The notes: generated by a model not told the origin, from the sequence alone. A stretch of 64,000 bases of DNA from Rhizobium glycinendophyticum (GCF_006443685.1 NZ_VFYP01000002.1:434001-498000); one strand, 5' to 3'. Counted from the first letter of the stretch, positions 1 to 9,843 are shown. Made by a program: numbers and translations.

Positions 1-489
1 GCCACCGTCGACGAACGCGAATTCATTCTGGCCGATATTCCGGGCCTGATCGAAGGGGCGCATGAAGGGGTCGGCATCGGCGACCGCTTCCTCGGCCATG
101 TCGAGCGCACGCGCGTGCTGCTGCATCTCGTCTCCGCCCAGGAAGAAAAGGTCGGCCTGGCTTACAAGACGGTCCGTCATGAACTCGACGCCTATGGCGG
201 CGGGCTGGACGACAAACCCGAAATCGTCGCGCTCTCACAGATCGACGTGCTCGACGAGGAAGAGCTGAAAAAGAAGGCGGCGGAGCTGAAGAAAGCTTGC
301 GGTCAGCCACCGCTGCTGCTCTCCGCCATTACCGGCAAAGGCATGACGGATGCATTACGCGCCTTGCGCGACGTCATTGTCGCGGCCCAGGGCAATGCGC
401 CCCTGCCGACCAAGCGTGAAAAGAATCGCAAGAATCGCGACATTGAGGGCAATCTTGAAGACGATCTCGACGGAGAAGGCAACGACTGA
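1..489 (+). CDS. obgE: GTPase ObgE/CgtA, C-terminal part (5' end outside window)
   Basis: This is the 3' part of the Obg-family GTPase gene; 162 codons are present and the Obg fold and G1 motif lie upstream of the window. The family is a late 50S ribosome assembly factor that also links to the stringent response. Visible are the G3 motif DIPGL (window residues 12-16), the Obg signature [16 protein letters not shown], and the G5 motif SAITGKG. Where G4 (NKxD) is expected the protein reads SQID (residues 79-82, bases 235-246), so two of the key guanine-specificity positions differ. The C-terminus is short and acidic. Its TGA overlaps the proB ATG (TGATG), which suggests translational coupling. 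Confidence 0.95.
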   Translation, partial: ATVDEREFILADIPGLIEGAHEGVGIGDRFLGHVERTRVLLHLVSAQEEKVGLAYKTVRHELDAYGGGLDDKPEIVALSQIDVLDEEELKKKAAELKKACGQPPLLLSAITGKGMTDALRALRDVIVAAQGNAPLPTKREKNRKNRDIEGNLEDDLDGEGND

Positions 490-1664
490 TGTCTACCCGG
501 ATCCGTTCTCTGTCCCGCGTCAAACGTGTCGTCATCAAGATCGGCTCGGCCTTGCTCGTGGATCGGGCAAGCGGCATTCGCAAGACTTGGCTCGATGCCA
601 TCTGCGATGATATCGCCGCGTTGAAGTCACGCGGCACCGACGTGCTGGTCGTCTCCTCGGGTGCAATCGCACTGGGACGCTCTGTGCTCTCCATGCCGTC
701 AGGCGCGTTGAAACTTGAGGAAAGCCAGGCCTGCGCGGCCGTCGGCCAGATCGCGCTCGCCCGCCACTGGGCGGAAAGCCTTTCGCGCCACCAGATCGTC
801 GCCGGTCAGATCCTGCTGACCTTGGGCGACACAGAAGAGCGTCGCCGCTATCTGAACGCGCGTGCGACCCTCCAGCAATTGCTGAAGATCGGTGCCATTC
901 CGATCATTAACGAAAACGACACTGTCGCCACGACTGAAATCCGCTACGGCGACAATGATCGGCTGGCGGCACGTGTAGCAACGATGGCCGGCGCTGATTT
1001 GCTCGTACTGCTGTCGGACATTGACGGCCTCTATACCGCCCCCCCGCACCTCGATCCCCAAGCCCGCTTCCTCGACACCATCGAGGAGATTACGCCGGAG
1101 ATTGAAGCCATGGCAGGCGGGGCCGCCTCGGAACTGTCGCGCGGCGGCATGCGCACCAAGATCGATGCAGGCAAGATCGCCACCAGTGCCGGCTGCGCCA
1201 TGATCATCGCTTCGGGCAAGCCCCTTAATCCGCTTGCCGCAATCGAGAACGGCGCACGCCATTCCTGGTTTGCGGCCTCACGCTCCCCTGTCACCGCGCG
1301 CAAGACCTGGATCGCAGGCCAACTGCAACCCGCCGGCGTGATTAATGTAGATGCAGGCGCAGAAGGCGCTCTGAAATCCGGCAAGAGCCTGTTGCCCGCT
1401 GGAGTGCGGGCTGTCTCGGGCAACTTCCACCGCGGCGACACGGTTTCCATCATTGGGGCGGAAGGTCGTGAAATTGCCCGCGGTCTGGTGGGCTATGATG
1501 CCGAGGAAGCCAGGCGTATCTGCGGCCGCAAGTCCAACGAGATCGAGAAGATCCTCGGCTATGCCGGGCGAGCCGCCATGATCCACCGTGACGACCTCGT
1601 CATGACTGAACTCGGCCAGCGGGAACCTGCTGTTGCCGATCGTAAGGATGCCGCCCATGCTTGA
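489..1664 (+). CDS. proB: Glutamate 5-kinase
   Basis: It phosphorylates glutamate to gamma-glutamyl phosphate, the first and usually proline-inhibited step of proline synthesis, in the cytosol. The 391-aa length fits the two-domain form: an amino acid kinase domain (KIGSALL at 17-23, INENDTV at 140-146, GDNDRLA at 154-160) and a C-terminal PUA domain from about residue 285. The ATG overlaps the obgE stop codon, and the 3' end overlaps the proA start by 8 bases, so obgE, proB and proA probably form one transcript. Confidence 0.96.
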   Translation: MSTRIRSLSRVKRVVIKIGSALLVDRASGIRKTWLDAICDDIAALKSRGTDVLVVSSGAIALGRSVLSMPSGALKLEESQACAAVGQIALARHWAESLSRHQIVAGQILLTLGDTEERRRYLNARATLQQLLKIGAIPIINENDTVATTEIRYGDNDRLAARVATMAGADLLVLLSDIDGLYTAPPHLDPQARFLDTIEEITPEIEAMAGGAASELSRGGMRTKIDAGKIATSAGCAMIIASGKPLNPLAAIENGARHSWFAASRSPVTARKTWIAGQLQPAGVINVDAGAEGALKSGKSLLPAGVRAVSGNFHRGDTVSIIGAEGREIARGLVGYDAEEARRICGRKSNEIEKILGYAGRAAMIHRDDLVMTELGQREPAVADRKDAAHA

Positions 1665-2940
1665 TACAGTGTCGAACCAGAATTCCGTCGAAGGCCTGAT
1701 GCTGGACATCGGTCGCCGTGCCCGCGCCGCTGCCCGCCCGCTCGCAACGGCGTCGACCGAAGCGAAGAACAAGGCCCTGCTTGCCATGGCAGATGCGCTT
1801 CTTAGCGCAGAGCAGGAGATCCTCGCCGGCAACGCCATCGATTTGAAGAATGCTTCCGAAACCGGTCTTGCCGCGTCCTTCGTCGATCGGCTGACACTGA
1901 ACCCCGAGCGCATCGCCGCGATTGCCCAGTCGATGCGCGAGATTGCGGCTCTACCGGATCCCGTGGGGACCATAATCGCGGAATGGGATCGTCCGAACGG
2001 ACTGCACATCGAGCGCGTCCGCACACCGCTCGGCGTCATCGGCGTGATCTACGAAAGCCGCCCCAATGTGACCGCCGACGCCGGTGCCTTGTGCCTGAAG
2101 GCGGGCAACGCGGTTGTCCTGCGTGGCGGCTCCGATTCGGCCAATTCCTCGCGTGCCATTCACGCCTGCCTAGTCAAGGGACTGGAAGCTGCAGGCTTGC
2201 CTGCCGATGCCATCCAGCTCGTGCCCACCACCGACCGTGCGGCAGTCGGCGCCCTTCTGTCCGGCTTGCAAGGCTCGATCGACGTCATCGTACCGCGCGG
2301 CGGAAAAAGCCTCGTGGCCCGCGTCCAGCAGGAAGCCCGCGTTCCGGTCTTTGCGCATCTCGAAGGGATCTGCCACGTCTATGTCGATGGCTCGGCCGAT
2401 CTGGACATGGCGAGAAAGATCGTGGTCAACGCGAAGATGCGCCGCACCGGTATCTGCGGTTCGGCTGAAACCCTGCTCGTGGACAGCGCGGCCATCGGCA
2501 CGCATCTGCAGCCGCTGATCGAGGCGCTGATCGATGCAGGATGTGAAGTCCGCGCATCCGCCACTGTGCTCAGGATCGTGCCCGGCCTGAAACCGGCAAT
2601 CGAAGACGACTGGCGAACCGAATATCTCGACGCAATCATAACAGTCGCCGTTGTTGACGGGATCGGCGGCGCCATTGATCATATAGCCCGCTATTCGTCC
2701 AACCATACCGAAGCAGTGATTGCCGAGGACCCGGCAGTTGTCGAACGTTTCTTCAACGAGATCGATTCTGCCATCCTCTTGCACAATGCATCGACCCAGT
2801 TTGCGGATGGGGGCGAGTTTGGCATGGGGGCCGAGATCGGAATCGCCACCGGTAAAATGCATGCACGCGGTCCAGTCGGCGTCGAGCAGCTCACCTCCTT
2901 CAAGTACCGCGTACGCGGTACCGGCCAGGTCCGTCCCTGA
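1657..2940 (+). CDS. proA: Gamma-glutamyl phosphate reductase
   Basis: The NADPH-dependent enzyme converts gamma-glutamyl phosphate to glutamate semialdehyde, the second step of proline synthesis, and belongs to the aldehyde dehydrogenase superfamily. I chose the ATG at 1657 (427 aa, starting MLDTV) because AAGGA lies 8 bases before it; in-frame TTG 1633 and ATG 1648 are alternatives. The likely catalytic cysteine is C267 in [13 protein letters not shown]. The NADPH-binding stretch [13 protein letters not shown] and the C-terminal [13 protein letters not shown] segment are intact. It overlaps the end of proB. Confidence 0.96.
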   Translation: MLDTVSNQNSVEGLMLDIGRRARAAARPLATASTEAKNKALLAMADALLSAEQEILAGNAIDLKNASETGLAASFVDRLTLNPERIAAIAQSMREIAALPDPVGTIIAEWDRPNGLHIERVRTPLGVIGVIYESRPNVTADAGALCLKAGNAVVLRGGSDSANSSRAIHACLVKGLEAAGLPADAIQLVPTTDRAAVGALLSGLQGSIDVIVPRGGKSLVARVQQEARVPVFAHLEGICHVYVDGSADLDMARKIVVNAKMRRTGICGSAETLLVDSAAIGTHLQPLIEALIDAGCEVRASATVLRIVPGLKPAIEDDWRTEYLDAIITVAVVDGIGGAIDHIARYSSNHTEAVIAEDPAVVERFFNEIDSAILLHNASTQFADGGEFGMGAEIGIATGKMHARGPVGVEQLTSFKYRVRGTGQVRP

Positions 2941-2977
2941 CGTGGAGGGAGCGGCCATAACCCATCGCTACAGGGTC

Positions 2978-3568
2978 ATGCCGCATGTCGAGCGAGGAAT
3001 GATCGTTGGCCTCTTCGGCGGTTCGTTCAATCCGCCGCATCAGGGTCACTTGCTCGTGGCCGACATTGCCTTACGGCGACTGGGGCTCGATCAGCTCTGG
3101 TGGATGGTGACACCGGGCAATCCGCTGAAAAGCCGCACTCAACTTGCGCCGCTCGACCAGCGTCTCGCAGCCTGTGAAAGGCTGGCGGAAGATCCCCGAA
3201 TCAAGATTACCGCCTTTGAACAAGCGCTGAACACGAGCTACACCGCAAAGACCCTTGAGTTCGTTCGAATCCGCCACCCCGATGTCCATTTCATCTGGAT
3301 CATGGGAGCCGACAATCTGGCCAGCTTCGACCGCTGGCAGCGCTGGCAGAAGATCGCAACGACGTTTCCGATCGCCGTCATCGACCGTCCGGGATCGACG
3401 CTTGCTTATCTCTCGTCAAAGATGGCAAGGACCTTCGACTATGCGAGGGTCGACGAGGAAGATGCAGGCGTGCTGTGGCGCAAGAAGGCACCCGCTTGGA
3501 CTTTCATCCACGGCCCGCGCTCGGCTCTGAGCTCTACGGCACTGAGAGCCGCTGCCGACGAGAGTTGA
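2978..3568 (+). CDS. nadD: Nicotinate-nucleotide adenylyltransferase
   Basis: It adenylates nicotinate mononucleotide to deamido-NAD in NAD synthesis. The nucleotidyltransferase fold is clear: GGSFNPPHQGH near the start (family HxGH motif) and SSTALR near the C-terminus (family ISSTxxR). Two starts are possible: ATG 2978 (196 aa, MPHVERGM) and ATG 2999 (189 aa, MIVGLFGG). The Shine-Dalgarno signal is weak for both, so the start is uncertain by seven codons. It follows proA by 37 bases and probably belongs to the same transcript. Confidence 0.94.
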   Translation: MPHVERGMIVGLFGGSFNPPHQGHLLVADIALRRLGLDQLWWMVTPGNPLKSRTQLAPLDQRLAACERLAEDPRIKITAFEQALNTSYTAKTLEFVRIRHPDVHFIWIMGADNLASFDRWQRWQKIATTFPIAVIDRPGSTLAYLSSKMARTFDYARVDEEDAGVLWRKKAPAWTFIHGPRSALSSTALRAAADES

Positions 3569-3703
3569 GGCAGAATTGCATCATTATCAGGCAAAACCTC
3601 GACATCTCCTTGAAAGAACGGCAGATCGATGCCACCTTCTGATTGCGGTTCCGGAGAGGAATCGCAGACGTGCTGTTCTGTTTTGCCAAGGAAAGGACGA
3701 ACT

Positions 3704-4114
3704 CTGACAACAGTACACACCCGCGGACGTGCGCCTGTCGCCGTCCCGAAACGCCCGGAACGTGGCGCCGATGCCGCAGCCCGTGCGCTTGAGCTGGTCC
3801 TCGCAAGTCTTGAGGACTCGAAGGCAGAAGACATTGTCTCCATCGACATTGCCGGAAAATCGGCGCTGGGCGACTACATGGTGGTCGTATCCGGACGCTC
3901 GAACAGGCATGTCTCGGCGATCAGCGAACACCTCATTTCCGACTTGAAGGACGAAGGCCTGGGTTCTGCCCGTGTCGAGGGTCTTGAAACCGGCGATTGG
4001 GTTCTGATCGACACCGGAGACATCATCGTGCATGTGTTTCGACCTGAAATCCGCGAGTTCTACAACATCGAAAAGATGTGGTCGGCCCCGGATATCGAGG
4101 ATCGCCTGCACTGA
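3704..4114 (+). CDS. rsfS: Ribosomal silencing factor RsfS
   Basis: RsfS (DUF143/Iojap family) binds ribosomal protein L14 on the 50S subunit and blocks joining with 30S when nutrients are scarce. The conserved core SLEDSKAEDIVSIDI, GKSALGDYMVVVSGRS, DWVLIDTGDIIVHVF and REFYNIEKMW is complete. The start is unusual. The reading TTVHTRG is preceded by CTG at 3704, which has AAGGA seven bases upstream, while in-frame ATG 3629 and TTG 3683 lack a good ribosome site and add residues unlike the family. I therefore propose a CTG start (136 aa). Position between nadD and rlmH is typical. Confidence 0.85.
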   Translation: MTTVHTRGRAPVAVPKRPERGADAAARALELVLASLEDSKAEDIVSIDIAGKSALGDYMVVVSGRSNRHVSAISEHLISDLKDEGLGSARVEGLETGDWVLIDTGDIIVHVFRPEIREFYNIEKMWSAPDIEDRLH

Positions 4115-4218
4115 ACGGCCGGTCGTCCTTAAGGGACGGTCTCGACGCCGGATTGACACGGCAGGCGTCATCCTGCCGATAGAGCTGGTTTTGTGACCGA
4201 TAAACTTGGGATCACCGC

Positions 4219-4701
4219 ATGAAAATTGGCATCTATGCCGTGGGCCGACTGAAGGCTGGACCGGAGAAGGAACTCGCGTCCCGCTATCTGGACCGCTTCG
4301 CCAAGGCCGGACCGCAATGCGGCCTGGAGTTCACCCGCTCCGTGGAGCTGAACGAAAGCCGCGCCGGCAATGCCGACACCAGAAAGCGCGAGGAAGCCCA
4401 GGAGCTTTCTCGACACATCCCCGATGGCGCTCTGATCGTCGTCCTCGACGAGCGCGGCAAAGCTTTCGACAGCGCCGAATTTGCAAAGTTCGTCGGTGAA
4501 GCTGCCGACAACGGTCAAAAGGACATGGCATTCGTGATCGGCGGGGCGGATGGCATAGATCCGGAACTGCGTGAAAAAGCGCGGCTCGTGCTCAATCTCG
4601 GGCGCCTGACCTGGCCCCACCAACTCGTACGAATACTGATTGCAGAACAGCTTTATCGGGCGGTGACCATCCTAACCGGACACCCTTATCACCGCGTCTG
4701 A
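4219..4701 (+). CDS. rlmH: 23S rRNA (pseudouridine-1915 N3) methyltransferase RlmH
   Basis: RlmH methylates pseudouridine 1915 in helix 69 of 23S rRNA on assembled ribosomes, using S-adenosylmethionine. The 160-aa length is standard for this small SPOUT (knotted) methyltransferase. The SAM-binding knot is visible as FVIGGADGID, and the C-terminus has LVRILIAEQLYRA followed by GHPYHR, the family signature. It follows rsfS, another 50S-acting factor, with a gap of about 100 bases. Confidence 0.96.
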   Translation: MKIGIYAVGRLKAGPEKELASRYLDRFAKAGPQCGLEFTRSVELNESRAGNADTRKREEAQELSRHIPDGALIVVLDERGKAFDSAEFAKFVGEAADNGQKDMAFVIGGADGIDPELREKARLVLNLGRLTWPHQLVRILIAEQLYRAVTILTGHPYHRV

Positions 4702-4765
4702 GCTTGCCCGTCCAAGCCACTTTGCCTTCAACGCAAATCAGCGTATTTTCCCACCGAACCGGGAA

Positions 4766-6250
4766 ATGTCCTTGCACGCCTCTGCCACCGAAAACCCCAG
4801 CAAATCGCCTTGGCGCGTCTCGCGCCTCGCGGCCTTGCGCGCGTTTTTGATGGCATGCGGATTGGCAGCAATTCCGGTCGTTCATATCGCGGCTCAGGAA
4901 GCAGGCGTACCGTCCGAACCGGAAGCATCGACCGGTTCGGTACCCCCGAATGTGGATGCGCTCGCCCGGACTGAGGCCAATGCTCCCGCGGACGCTGCGC
5001 TGGAGCTGAGGGCAAAACGGGACCAGGTAAGCGGCGAGCTGCAAAACATCGCCCGAACCATGCAATTGTCGACTGAAAAGGCGGCAGAACTCGAAAAAAG
5101 CATTGAGGCACTGAGCAAGACAACCCAGAGTCTCAAAACGGCTCTGATCGACTCCGCGAAGCGGCGGAAGGATATAGAGAAGCAGATCAGCGAGGGTGAA
5201 AAGAACCTTGCCTCTATCGGTGTTCGCGAGGATGCCATCCGCCACTCCTTCCGCGAACGACGCGCCGTGCTGGCTGAAGTCTTGGCGGCGCTGCAACGCA
5301 TGGGACGCAATCCGCCCCCGGCTCTGCTCGTCAGTCCCGAAGATGCACTCGGCTCTGTTCGAACCGCCATCCTTCTCGGCGCAGTCGTCCCCGGCATTCG
5401 CCATGAAACGGAAAAGCTCGCGACGGATCTCAAAGAGTTGATCACGCTTCGCGACAGCGGCAAGCAGCAAATGGACGCCCTTGTAACGGCGATGGCCGGC
5501 CGACAGGAGGAAGAACGGCGGATGGATCTGCTGATTGCAGAAAACGATCGGCTTGCCCGCACCAATTCTCTGCAGTTACAGGCAGAACGCAAACAGTCTG
5601 AGACGCTTGCAGAACGCGCCTCGACCATGGAAGCCCTTATCCGCTCCCTGGAAAATGAAATTACATCTGTCCGTCAGGCGTCAGAGCTTGCCAAGGCGGA
5701 GGAGGTGAAACGCAACCAGATGAGCGAGGAGCAGAAGGCGAGAACCCGCGAGATTGCCCGCTCGGAAGTGCCCGATAAAAACCGTATTGCGCCCGCATAT
5801 CCTTTCTCCGAACTGCAGCAGAAACTGGAATTGCCGGTTGCTGGAGAGGTTTTGCGACAGTTTGGCGATCCGGACGGGACAGGCCATCAGGCTCAAGGGG
5901 CAGTGATAGCTTCGCAGCCGGGTTCGGTCGTAACTGCCCCAGCCGATGCCTGGGTTGTTTTTGCGGGAAATTTCCGAAGCTACGGCCAGATGATCATTCT
6001 GAATACGGGTGACGGATACCACATGGTGTTGTCAGGCATGGACCGGATCAGCACGAGCCAAGGCAAGTTTGTGCTGTCAGGGGAGCCGCTGGCGACCATG
6101 GGAGAAAAAAGAGTGGCAAGCGCCACTGGATTGGCGCTGGAAACAGATCGCCCGACACTTTACATTGAACTTCGAAAAGACGGTAAACCGGTTGATTCCC
6201 GCCCCTGGTGGGTCGGAGGCGATTCTGGAAAGGCACAGAATGATTCGTAG
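4766..6250 (+). CDS. EnvC-like murein hydrolase activator, degenerate M23/LytM domain
   Basis: A 494-aa exported protein of the EnvC type: a hydrophobic segment near residues 20-45 (LAALRAFLMACGLAAIPVV), two long coiled-coil regions (about 75-160 and 205-340), and a C-terminal M23/LytM-like domain (about 360-490). EnvC-type proteins activate periplasmic amidases at the division site. The LytM domain lacks the metal ligands of active peptidases: the HxH near the end is replaced by LYIELR. An activating role is therefore more likely than hydrolysis. The stop codon overlaps the ctpA start by 11 bases. Confidence 0.85.
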   Translation: MSLHASATENPSKSPWRVSRLAALRAFLMACGLAAIPVVHIAAQEAGVPSEPEASTGSVPPNVDALARTEANAPADAALELRAKRDQVSGELQNIARTMQLSTEKAAELEKSIEALSKTTQSLKTALIDSAKRRKDIEKQISEGEKNLASIGVREDAIRHSFRERRAVLAEVLAALQRMGRNPPPALLVSPEDALGSVRTAILLGAVVPGIRHETEKLATDLKELITLRDSGKQQMDALVTAMAGRQEEERRMDLLIAENDRLARTNSLQLQAERKQSETLAERASTMEALIRSLENEITSVRQASELAKAEEVKRNQMSEEQKARTREIARSEVPDKNRIAPAYPFSELQQKLELPVAGEVLRQFGDPDGTGHQAQGAVIASQPGSVVTAPADAWVVFAGNFRSYGQMIILNTGDGYHMVLSGMDRISTSQGKFVLSGEPLATMGEKRVASATGLALETDRPTLYIELRKDGKPVDSRPWWVGGDSGKAQNDS

Positions 6251-7559
6251 GGTCTCTATTCTCCTCGTTGGCGCCCTGATGGGTGCAACCGCGATGAGCC
6301 TCATCTACTCCTCGGGGATTCCGGCGCAGGCCGCAGGCAATTCCACCTACAAGGAATTGTCGATTTTCGGCGACGTGTTCGAGCGCATCCGCGCCCAGTA
6401 CGTCACGCCGCCGGACGAGAACAAGCTGGTGGAAAGCGCCATCAATGGCATGCTCACCTCTCTCGACCCGCACTCCGTCTACATGAACGCCAAGGATGCG
6501 GCTGACATGCAGACCCAGACCCGCGGGGAATTCGGCGGCATCGGCATCGAAGTGACGATGGAAGAAGAGTTGGTCAAGGTGATCACCCCTATCGATGATA
6601 CGCCCGGCGCCAAGGCCGGCATTCTGGCCGGTGACTTCATCTCCGAGATCAACGGCGAAAGCGTTCGGGGCCTGAAGCTGGAAGAAGCGGTCGAGAAGAT
6701 GCGCGGTGCGGTCAACACACCGATCAAGCTGACGATCCTGCGCAAGGGCGCCGACAAGCCGCTAGACATCACCGTTACCCGCGAAATCATTCCGATTCGC
6801 GCTGTCAAATCCCGTGTTGAAGGCGACGTTGGTTATCTTCGCGTCATCTCCTTCACCGAGAAGACCTACGACGATCTGGAAGCCGCAATCGAAAAGATCA
6901 AGAAGGAAGTACCGGCTGACAAGCTGAAGGGCTATGTTCTCGACCTGCGCCTCAACCCGGGCGGCCTGCTCGACCAGGCGATCTACGTCTCTGACGCCTT
7001 CCTGGAACGCGGCGAAGTGGTCTCGACCCGCTCACGCGATCCGCAGGACACCCGTCGCTTCAACGCGACGGCAGGCGATCTGACCGACGGCAAGCCCGTT
7101 ATAGTTCTCGTCAATGGCGGGTCCGCCTCGGCATCCGAGATCGTCGCCGGCGCATTGCAGGATTTGAAGCGTGCGACCGTTCTCGGCACGCGCTCCTTCG
7201 GCAAGGGCTCCGTCCAGACCATCATCCCGATGGGCGACAAGGGTGCTCTGCGTCTGACGACCGCCCTCTATTACACGCCCTCAGGCCGCTCAATCCAGGG
7301 CACCGGCATTGAACCTGATATCAAGGTCGAACAGCCGCTGCCGGAAGATCTGCAGGGCAAGGTTCGCACCGAAGGCGAATCCTCACTCCCGGGTCATATC
7401 AAGGGTAATGCCGAAACCGAAGAAGGTTCGGGCTCGGTCGCCTATGTCCCGCCGGAAGCCAAGGACGACATCCAGTTGAACTACGCACTCGACCTGCTTC
7501 GCGGCAACAAGACGGATCCGGCTTTCCCGGCCGATCCGCAGAAGGCATCGCTGCAGTAA
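6240..7559 (+). CDS. ctpA: Carboxyl-terminal processing protease (S41 family)
   Basis: A periplasmic serine/lysine protease that trims C-termini of exported proteins. The 439 residues start with a signal/anchor segment (MIRRVSILLVGALMGATAMS). A PDZ domain follows (about 90-170, GIGIEVTMEEELVKV). The S41 catalytic core has the GSASASE motif (about 294-300) and the lysine K322 in FGKGSVQT. The start ATG lies inside the end of the EnvC-like gene (11-base overlap), so the two are probably translationally coupled. Pairing of envC and ctpA is common in rhizobia. Confidence 0.94.
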   Translation: MIRRVSILLVGALMGATAMSLIYSSGIPAQAAGNSTYKELSIFGDVFERIRAQYVTPPDENKLVESAINGMLTSLDPHSVYMNAKDAADMQTQTRGEFGGIGIEVTMEEELVKVITPIDDTPGAKAGILAGDFISEINGESVRGLKLEEAVEKMRGAVNTPIKLTILRKGADKPLDITVTREIIPIRAVKSRVEGDVGYLRVISFTEKTYDDLEAAIEKIKKEVPADKLKGYVLDLRLNPGGLLDQAIYVSDAFLERGEVVSTRSRDPQDTRRFNATAGDLTDGKPVIVLVNGGSASASEIVAGALQDLKRATVLGTRSFGKGSVQTIIPMGDKGALRLTTALYYTPSGRSIQGTGIEPDIKVEQPLPEDLQGKVRTEGESSLPGHIKGNAETEEGSGSVAYVPPEAKDDIQLNYALDLLRGNKTDPAFPADPQKASLQ

Positions 7560-7573
7560 GCGTCTGGAGCCAT

Positions 7574-7606
7574 CGCCTGCGCAGGCCGTTTCTCGTTGCG
7601 CAGGCG
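7574..7606. repeat. Inverted repeat between ctpA and the deacetylase gene
   Basis: The arms CGCCTGCGCA and TGCGCAGGCG form a perfect 10-bp stem with a 13-base loop, 14 bases after the ctpA stop. No T-run follows, so it is not a classical intrinsic terminator. It could shield the ctpA mRNA 3' end or be a partial transcription block. The function is inferred only. Confidence 0.45.
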
Positions 7607-7645
7607 TCAGGGTCTTGAGACCCGTCAGGATCTTGGAAGTCTCGC

Positions 7646-8824
7646 ATGGATCTGCATGGACCGCTTGGTCTAGAGCGAAAAGGCGGAGGGCGCGGCAAGC
7701 GGTTCCTCCGCCTTTCGACATTGTCTTCGACGATGGCTGCGCTGACCCTGCTGGGTCTTTCGGCATGGACAGCCTTTTTGCCGCTTCCCTTGCGGCAGGA
7801 TGCACCGATCAGCCTGACGCCAACGCCGCCAAGAGATCAGCTGACTGCGGAGGTATCTCCACCTACATCCGGAAACGAAGACGCTCCCATCAAGACCAGT
7901 GGCCCCCAGGACGGCGCCAATGTCCGTCGAACAACGACAGCGGACGGCAATGTCGTAACGACGTTTACGCCAGGCGGTCGCAAGGGCCCCGTCATCATCG
8001 GCACGAGCACCACGCAGGATCCCAGACTTGCTGGCCAGCCGAATGAGGATTTGATAGAACGAGCCGCCGAAGGCGATCTCCCGACGGTTTCAGCAAGCGG
8101 TTTACGACCCTTCGACTTTTACGCCCGCCCCTGGTCGGGCGCGCGCGGCACACGCATTGCAATTGTCGTCGGTGGCATCGGACTCAGCCAGACGGGCAGC
8201 CAGAAGGCCATCCAAGATCTGCCCGAGGATATTACGCTGGCCTTTGCGGCAACGGGCAACAGCCTGCAACGTTGGATGCAGGACGCACGCAGGAAGGGCC
8301 ACGAAATCATCCTGCAGGTGCCGATGGAACCTTTCGATTACCCGGCAAACGATCCGGGTCGTGGCACGCTTCTGGCGGAGAAGGCAGCCGCGGCCAATCT
8401 CGTTAATCTGCATAAGGCGATGGCGCAGATCAGCAATTATACGGGCATCATGAACTATATGGGCGCTCGTTTCCTAGCTGACGACAAGGCCATGGACCCG
8501 GTCATGCGCGACATCGGCAATCGAGGCCTGATGTTCCTCGACGACGGCTCGACGGCACGCTCGCTTTCTGGTGACTTTGCGAAGGCCATTGGCTTGCCGC
8601 ATGCCTATGCCGACGTCGTGATCGACAGTCAGGTCGACCGCCAGGCAATCCTGTCCAAGCTGGACGAGTTGGAACGGATTGCCCGCCGCAATGGTCAGGC
8701 GATCGGAGTCGGCGCAGCTTTCGACGAAACCATTGCGGCCGTAACAGATTGGCGCAATGAAGCTGTAGCCCGTGGCATCGAATTCGTCGGCGTGTCGGCG
8801 CTTGCCAATGAAAACAGACCCTGA
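7646..8824 (+). CDS. Divergent polysaccharide deacetylase family protein
   Basis: A 392-aa protein with a single N-terminal membrane/signal segment (residues 30-50, [19 protein letters not shown]), a proline/threonine-rich linker (about 55-140), and a C-terminal domain of the divergent polysaccharide deacetylase family (YibQ-like). Matching segments are [49 protein letters not shown] and [13 protein letters not shown]. The family is thought to act on periplasmic polysaccharides, but its substrate is not established. The neighbours ctpA and the EnvC-like gene support an envelope role. Confidence 0.85.
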   Translation: MDLHGPLGLERKGGGRGKRFLRLSTLSSTMAALTLLGLSAWTAFLPLPLRQDAPISLTPTPPRDQLTAEVSPPTSGNEDAPIKTSGPQDGANVRRTTTADGNVVTTFTPGGRKGPVIIGTSTTQDPRLAGQPNEDLIERAAEGDLPTVSASGLRPFDFYARPWSGARGTRIAIVVGGIGLSQTGSQKAIQDLPEDITLAFAATGNSLQRWMQDARRKGHEIILQVPMEPFDYPANDPGRGTLLAEKAAAANLVNLHKAMAQISNYTGIMNYMGARFLADDKAMDPVMRDIGNRGLMFLDDGSTARSLSGDFAKAIGLPHAYADVVIDSQVDRQAILSKLDELERIARRNGQAIGVGAAFDETIAAVTDWRNEAVARGIEFVGVSALANENRP

Positions 8825-8831
8825 GGACATC

Positions 8832-9365
8832 ATGAGCAAGAACGAGACATCAAGTCGCCAGATCAAGGCCGAAGATCTACCCTATCGTCCCTGCGTTGGC
8901 ATCATGGTCCTCAACCAGGCCGGCCTCGTTTGGTCCGGTCGCCGCATTCCCATCGGCAATTCCGAATATGACGGCTCACCGCAACTCTGGCAGATGCCGC
9001 AGGGCGGCATCGACCCGGGCGAGGCCCCCTTGCCGGCCGCCATCCGCGAGCTTTACGAGGAGACGGGCATCAGGACGGTTTCCCTGCTCGCGGAAGCCGG
9101 TCGCTGGATCAATTACGACCTACCGGCCGAATTGATCGGCGTCGGGCTGAAGGGCAAGTATCGCGGCCAGACGCAGCGCTGGTTCGCCTTTCGCTTCGAG
9201 GGCGACGAGAGCGAAATTGCCATCAACCCGCCGCCCGGCGACCACGAACCGGAATTCGATGCCTGGGAATGGAAGCCGATGCAGGATCTGCCTGATCTAA
9301 TCGTCCCCTTCAAGCGTCGTGTCTATGAAGAGGTCGTAGCAGAGTTCTCGCATTTGGTGGACTGA
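8832..9365 (+). CDS. rppH: RNA pyrophosphohydrolase
   Basis: RppH removes pyrophosphate from 5'-triphosphorylated mRNA, which triggers RNase E-type decay. The Nudix box is complete at residues 58-80 (GG, then [17 protein letters not shown]), matching Gx5Ex7REUxEExGU. The start at 8832 (MSKNETSS, 177 aa) is chosen over an upstream in-frame ATG that lies inside the previous gene. It follows the deacetylase gene by seven bases and probably shares its transcript. It converges on the rhodanese gene with only nine bases between and no visible terminator. Confidence 0.93.
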   Translation: MSKNETSSRQIKAEDLPYRPCVGIMVLNQAGLVWSGRRIPIGNSEYDGSPQLWQMPQGGIDPGEAPLPAAIRELYEETGIRTVSLLAEAGRWINYDLPAELIGVGLKGKYRGQTQRWFAFRFEGDESEIAINPPPGDHEPEFDAWEWKPMQDLPDLIVPFKRRVYEEVVAEFSHLVD

Positions 9366-9374
9366 CAGCTAGGA

Positions 9375-9782
9375 TTACTCCGGCAACGGCCCCGTGGCGA
9401 AGTCGAATCCCTCATCTGACCATCCTGTCATACCCCCGATCATCACCTTCACCTTGCGTCCCAACCGGGCAAGCTTCAGCGCTGCACGGTCGGTGCCGTT
9501 GCAGTGGGGGCCGGCGCAATAGACAACGAACAGCGTATCCTCCGGCCATTCCGTCATCTTCCGCTCGGTCATCTTGCCGTGCGGCAGATTGATGGCACCC
9601 GGCACATGGGCCGCCTCGAACAGTTTGGGGCCGCGCACGTCGAGGAGGATGAAATCTGCGCTCCCTCCTTGAAGCGCGTGCTGCACATCCCAGCAATCTG
9701 TTTCGAAGGATAGGCGAGCGGCGTAATGCGCTGCGACAAGAGCAGGTTCTGCGGCGGGTACTTCACTGACAAGACTGGGCAT
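9375..9782 (-). CDS. Rhodanese-like domain protein
   Basis: A single rhodanese domain of about 135 aa. The active-site loop is VVYCAGPHCNGTDRAA, with the presumed sulfur-carrying cysteine in YCAGPHC. Upstream are the fold motifs FILLDVRGPKLFEAAHVPGAINLP. I chose the ATG at 9782 (MPSLVSEV) because AAGGAA lies seven bases before it; an upstream in-frame ATG at 9833 has no such site. It is divergent from ftrA with a 90-base gap, so the regulator may control it. The sulfur donor and acceptor are unknown. Confidence 0.88.
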   Translation of the reverse strand: MPSLVSEVPAAEPALVAAHYAARLSFETDCWDVQHALQGGSADFILLDVRGPKLFEAAHVPGAINLPHGKMTERKMTEWPEDTLFVVYCAGPHCNGTDRAALKLARLGRKVKVMIGGMTGWSDEGFDFATGPLPE

Positions 9783-9831
9783 TTCCAAGTTCCTTTCGGG
9801 TGGCGACGATCGGAACTTGCCTTTTTGTGCC

Positions 9832-9843
9832 ATTTCGCGAAAT
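9832..9843. promoter_or_regulatory. 12-bp palindrome, candidate operator between rhodanese gene and ftrA
   Basis: ATTTCGCGAAAT is a perfect palindrome in the 90-base gap between the two divergent genes. Its position suits an operator acting on one or both promoters, possibly bound by FtrA. No binding data can be inferred from sequence alone. Confidence 0.35.

Noticed and set aside
2170..2958. A 262-codon open frame on the bottom strand opposite proA
   Set aside because: Antisense mirror of a conserved gene, no recognisable domain or ribosome site.
4153..4185. TTGACA followed by the hairpin CGGCAGG-CGTCAT-CCTGCCG before rlmH, as promoter with operator
   Set aside because: The -35 is perfect, but no -10-like sequence falls at 16-18 bases; the nearest AT-rich stretch is at 19-21. 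No T-run follows, so it is not a terminator either.
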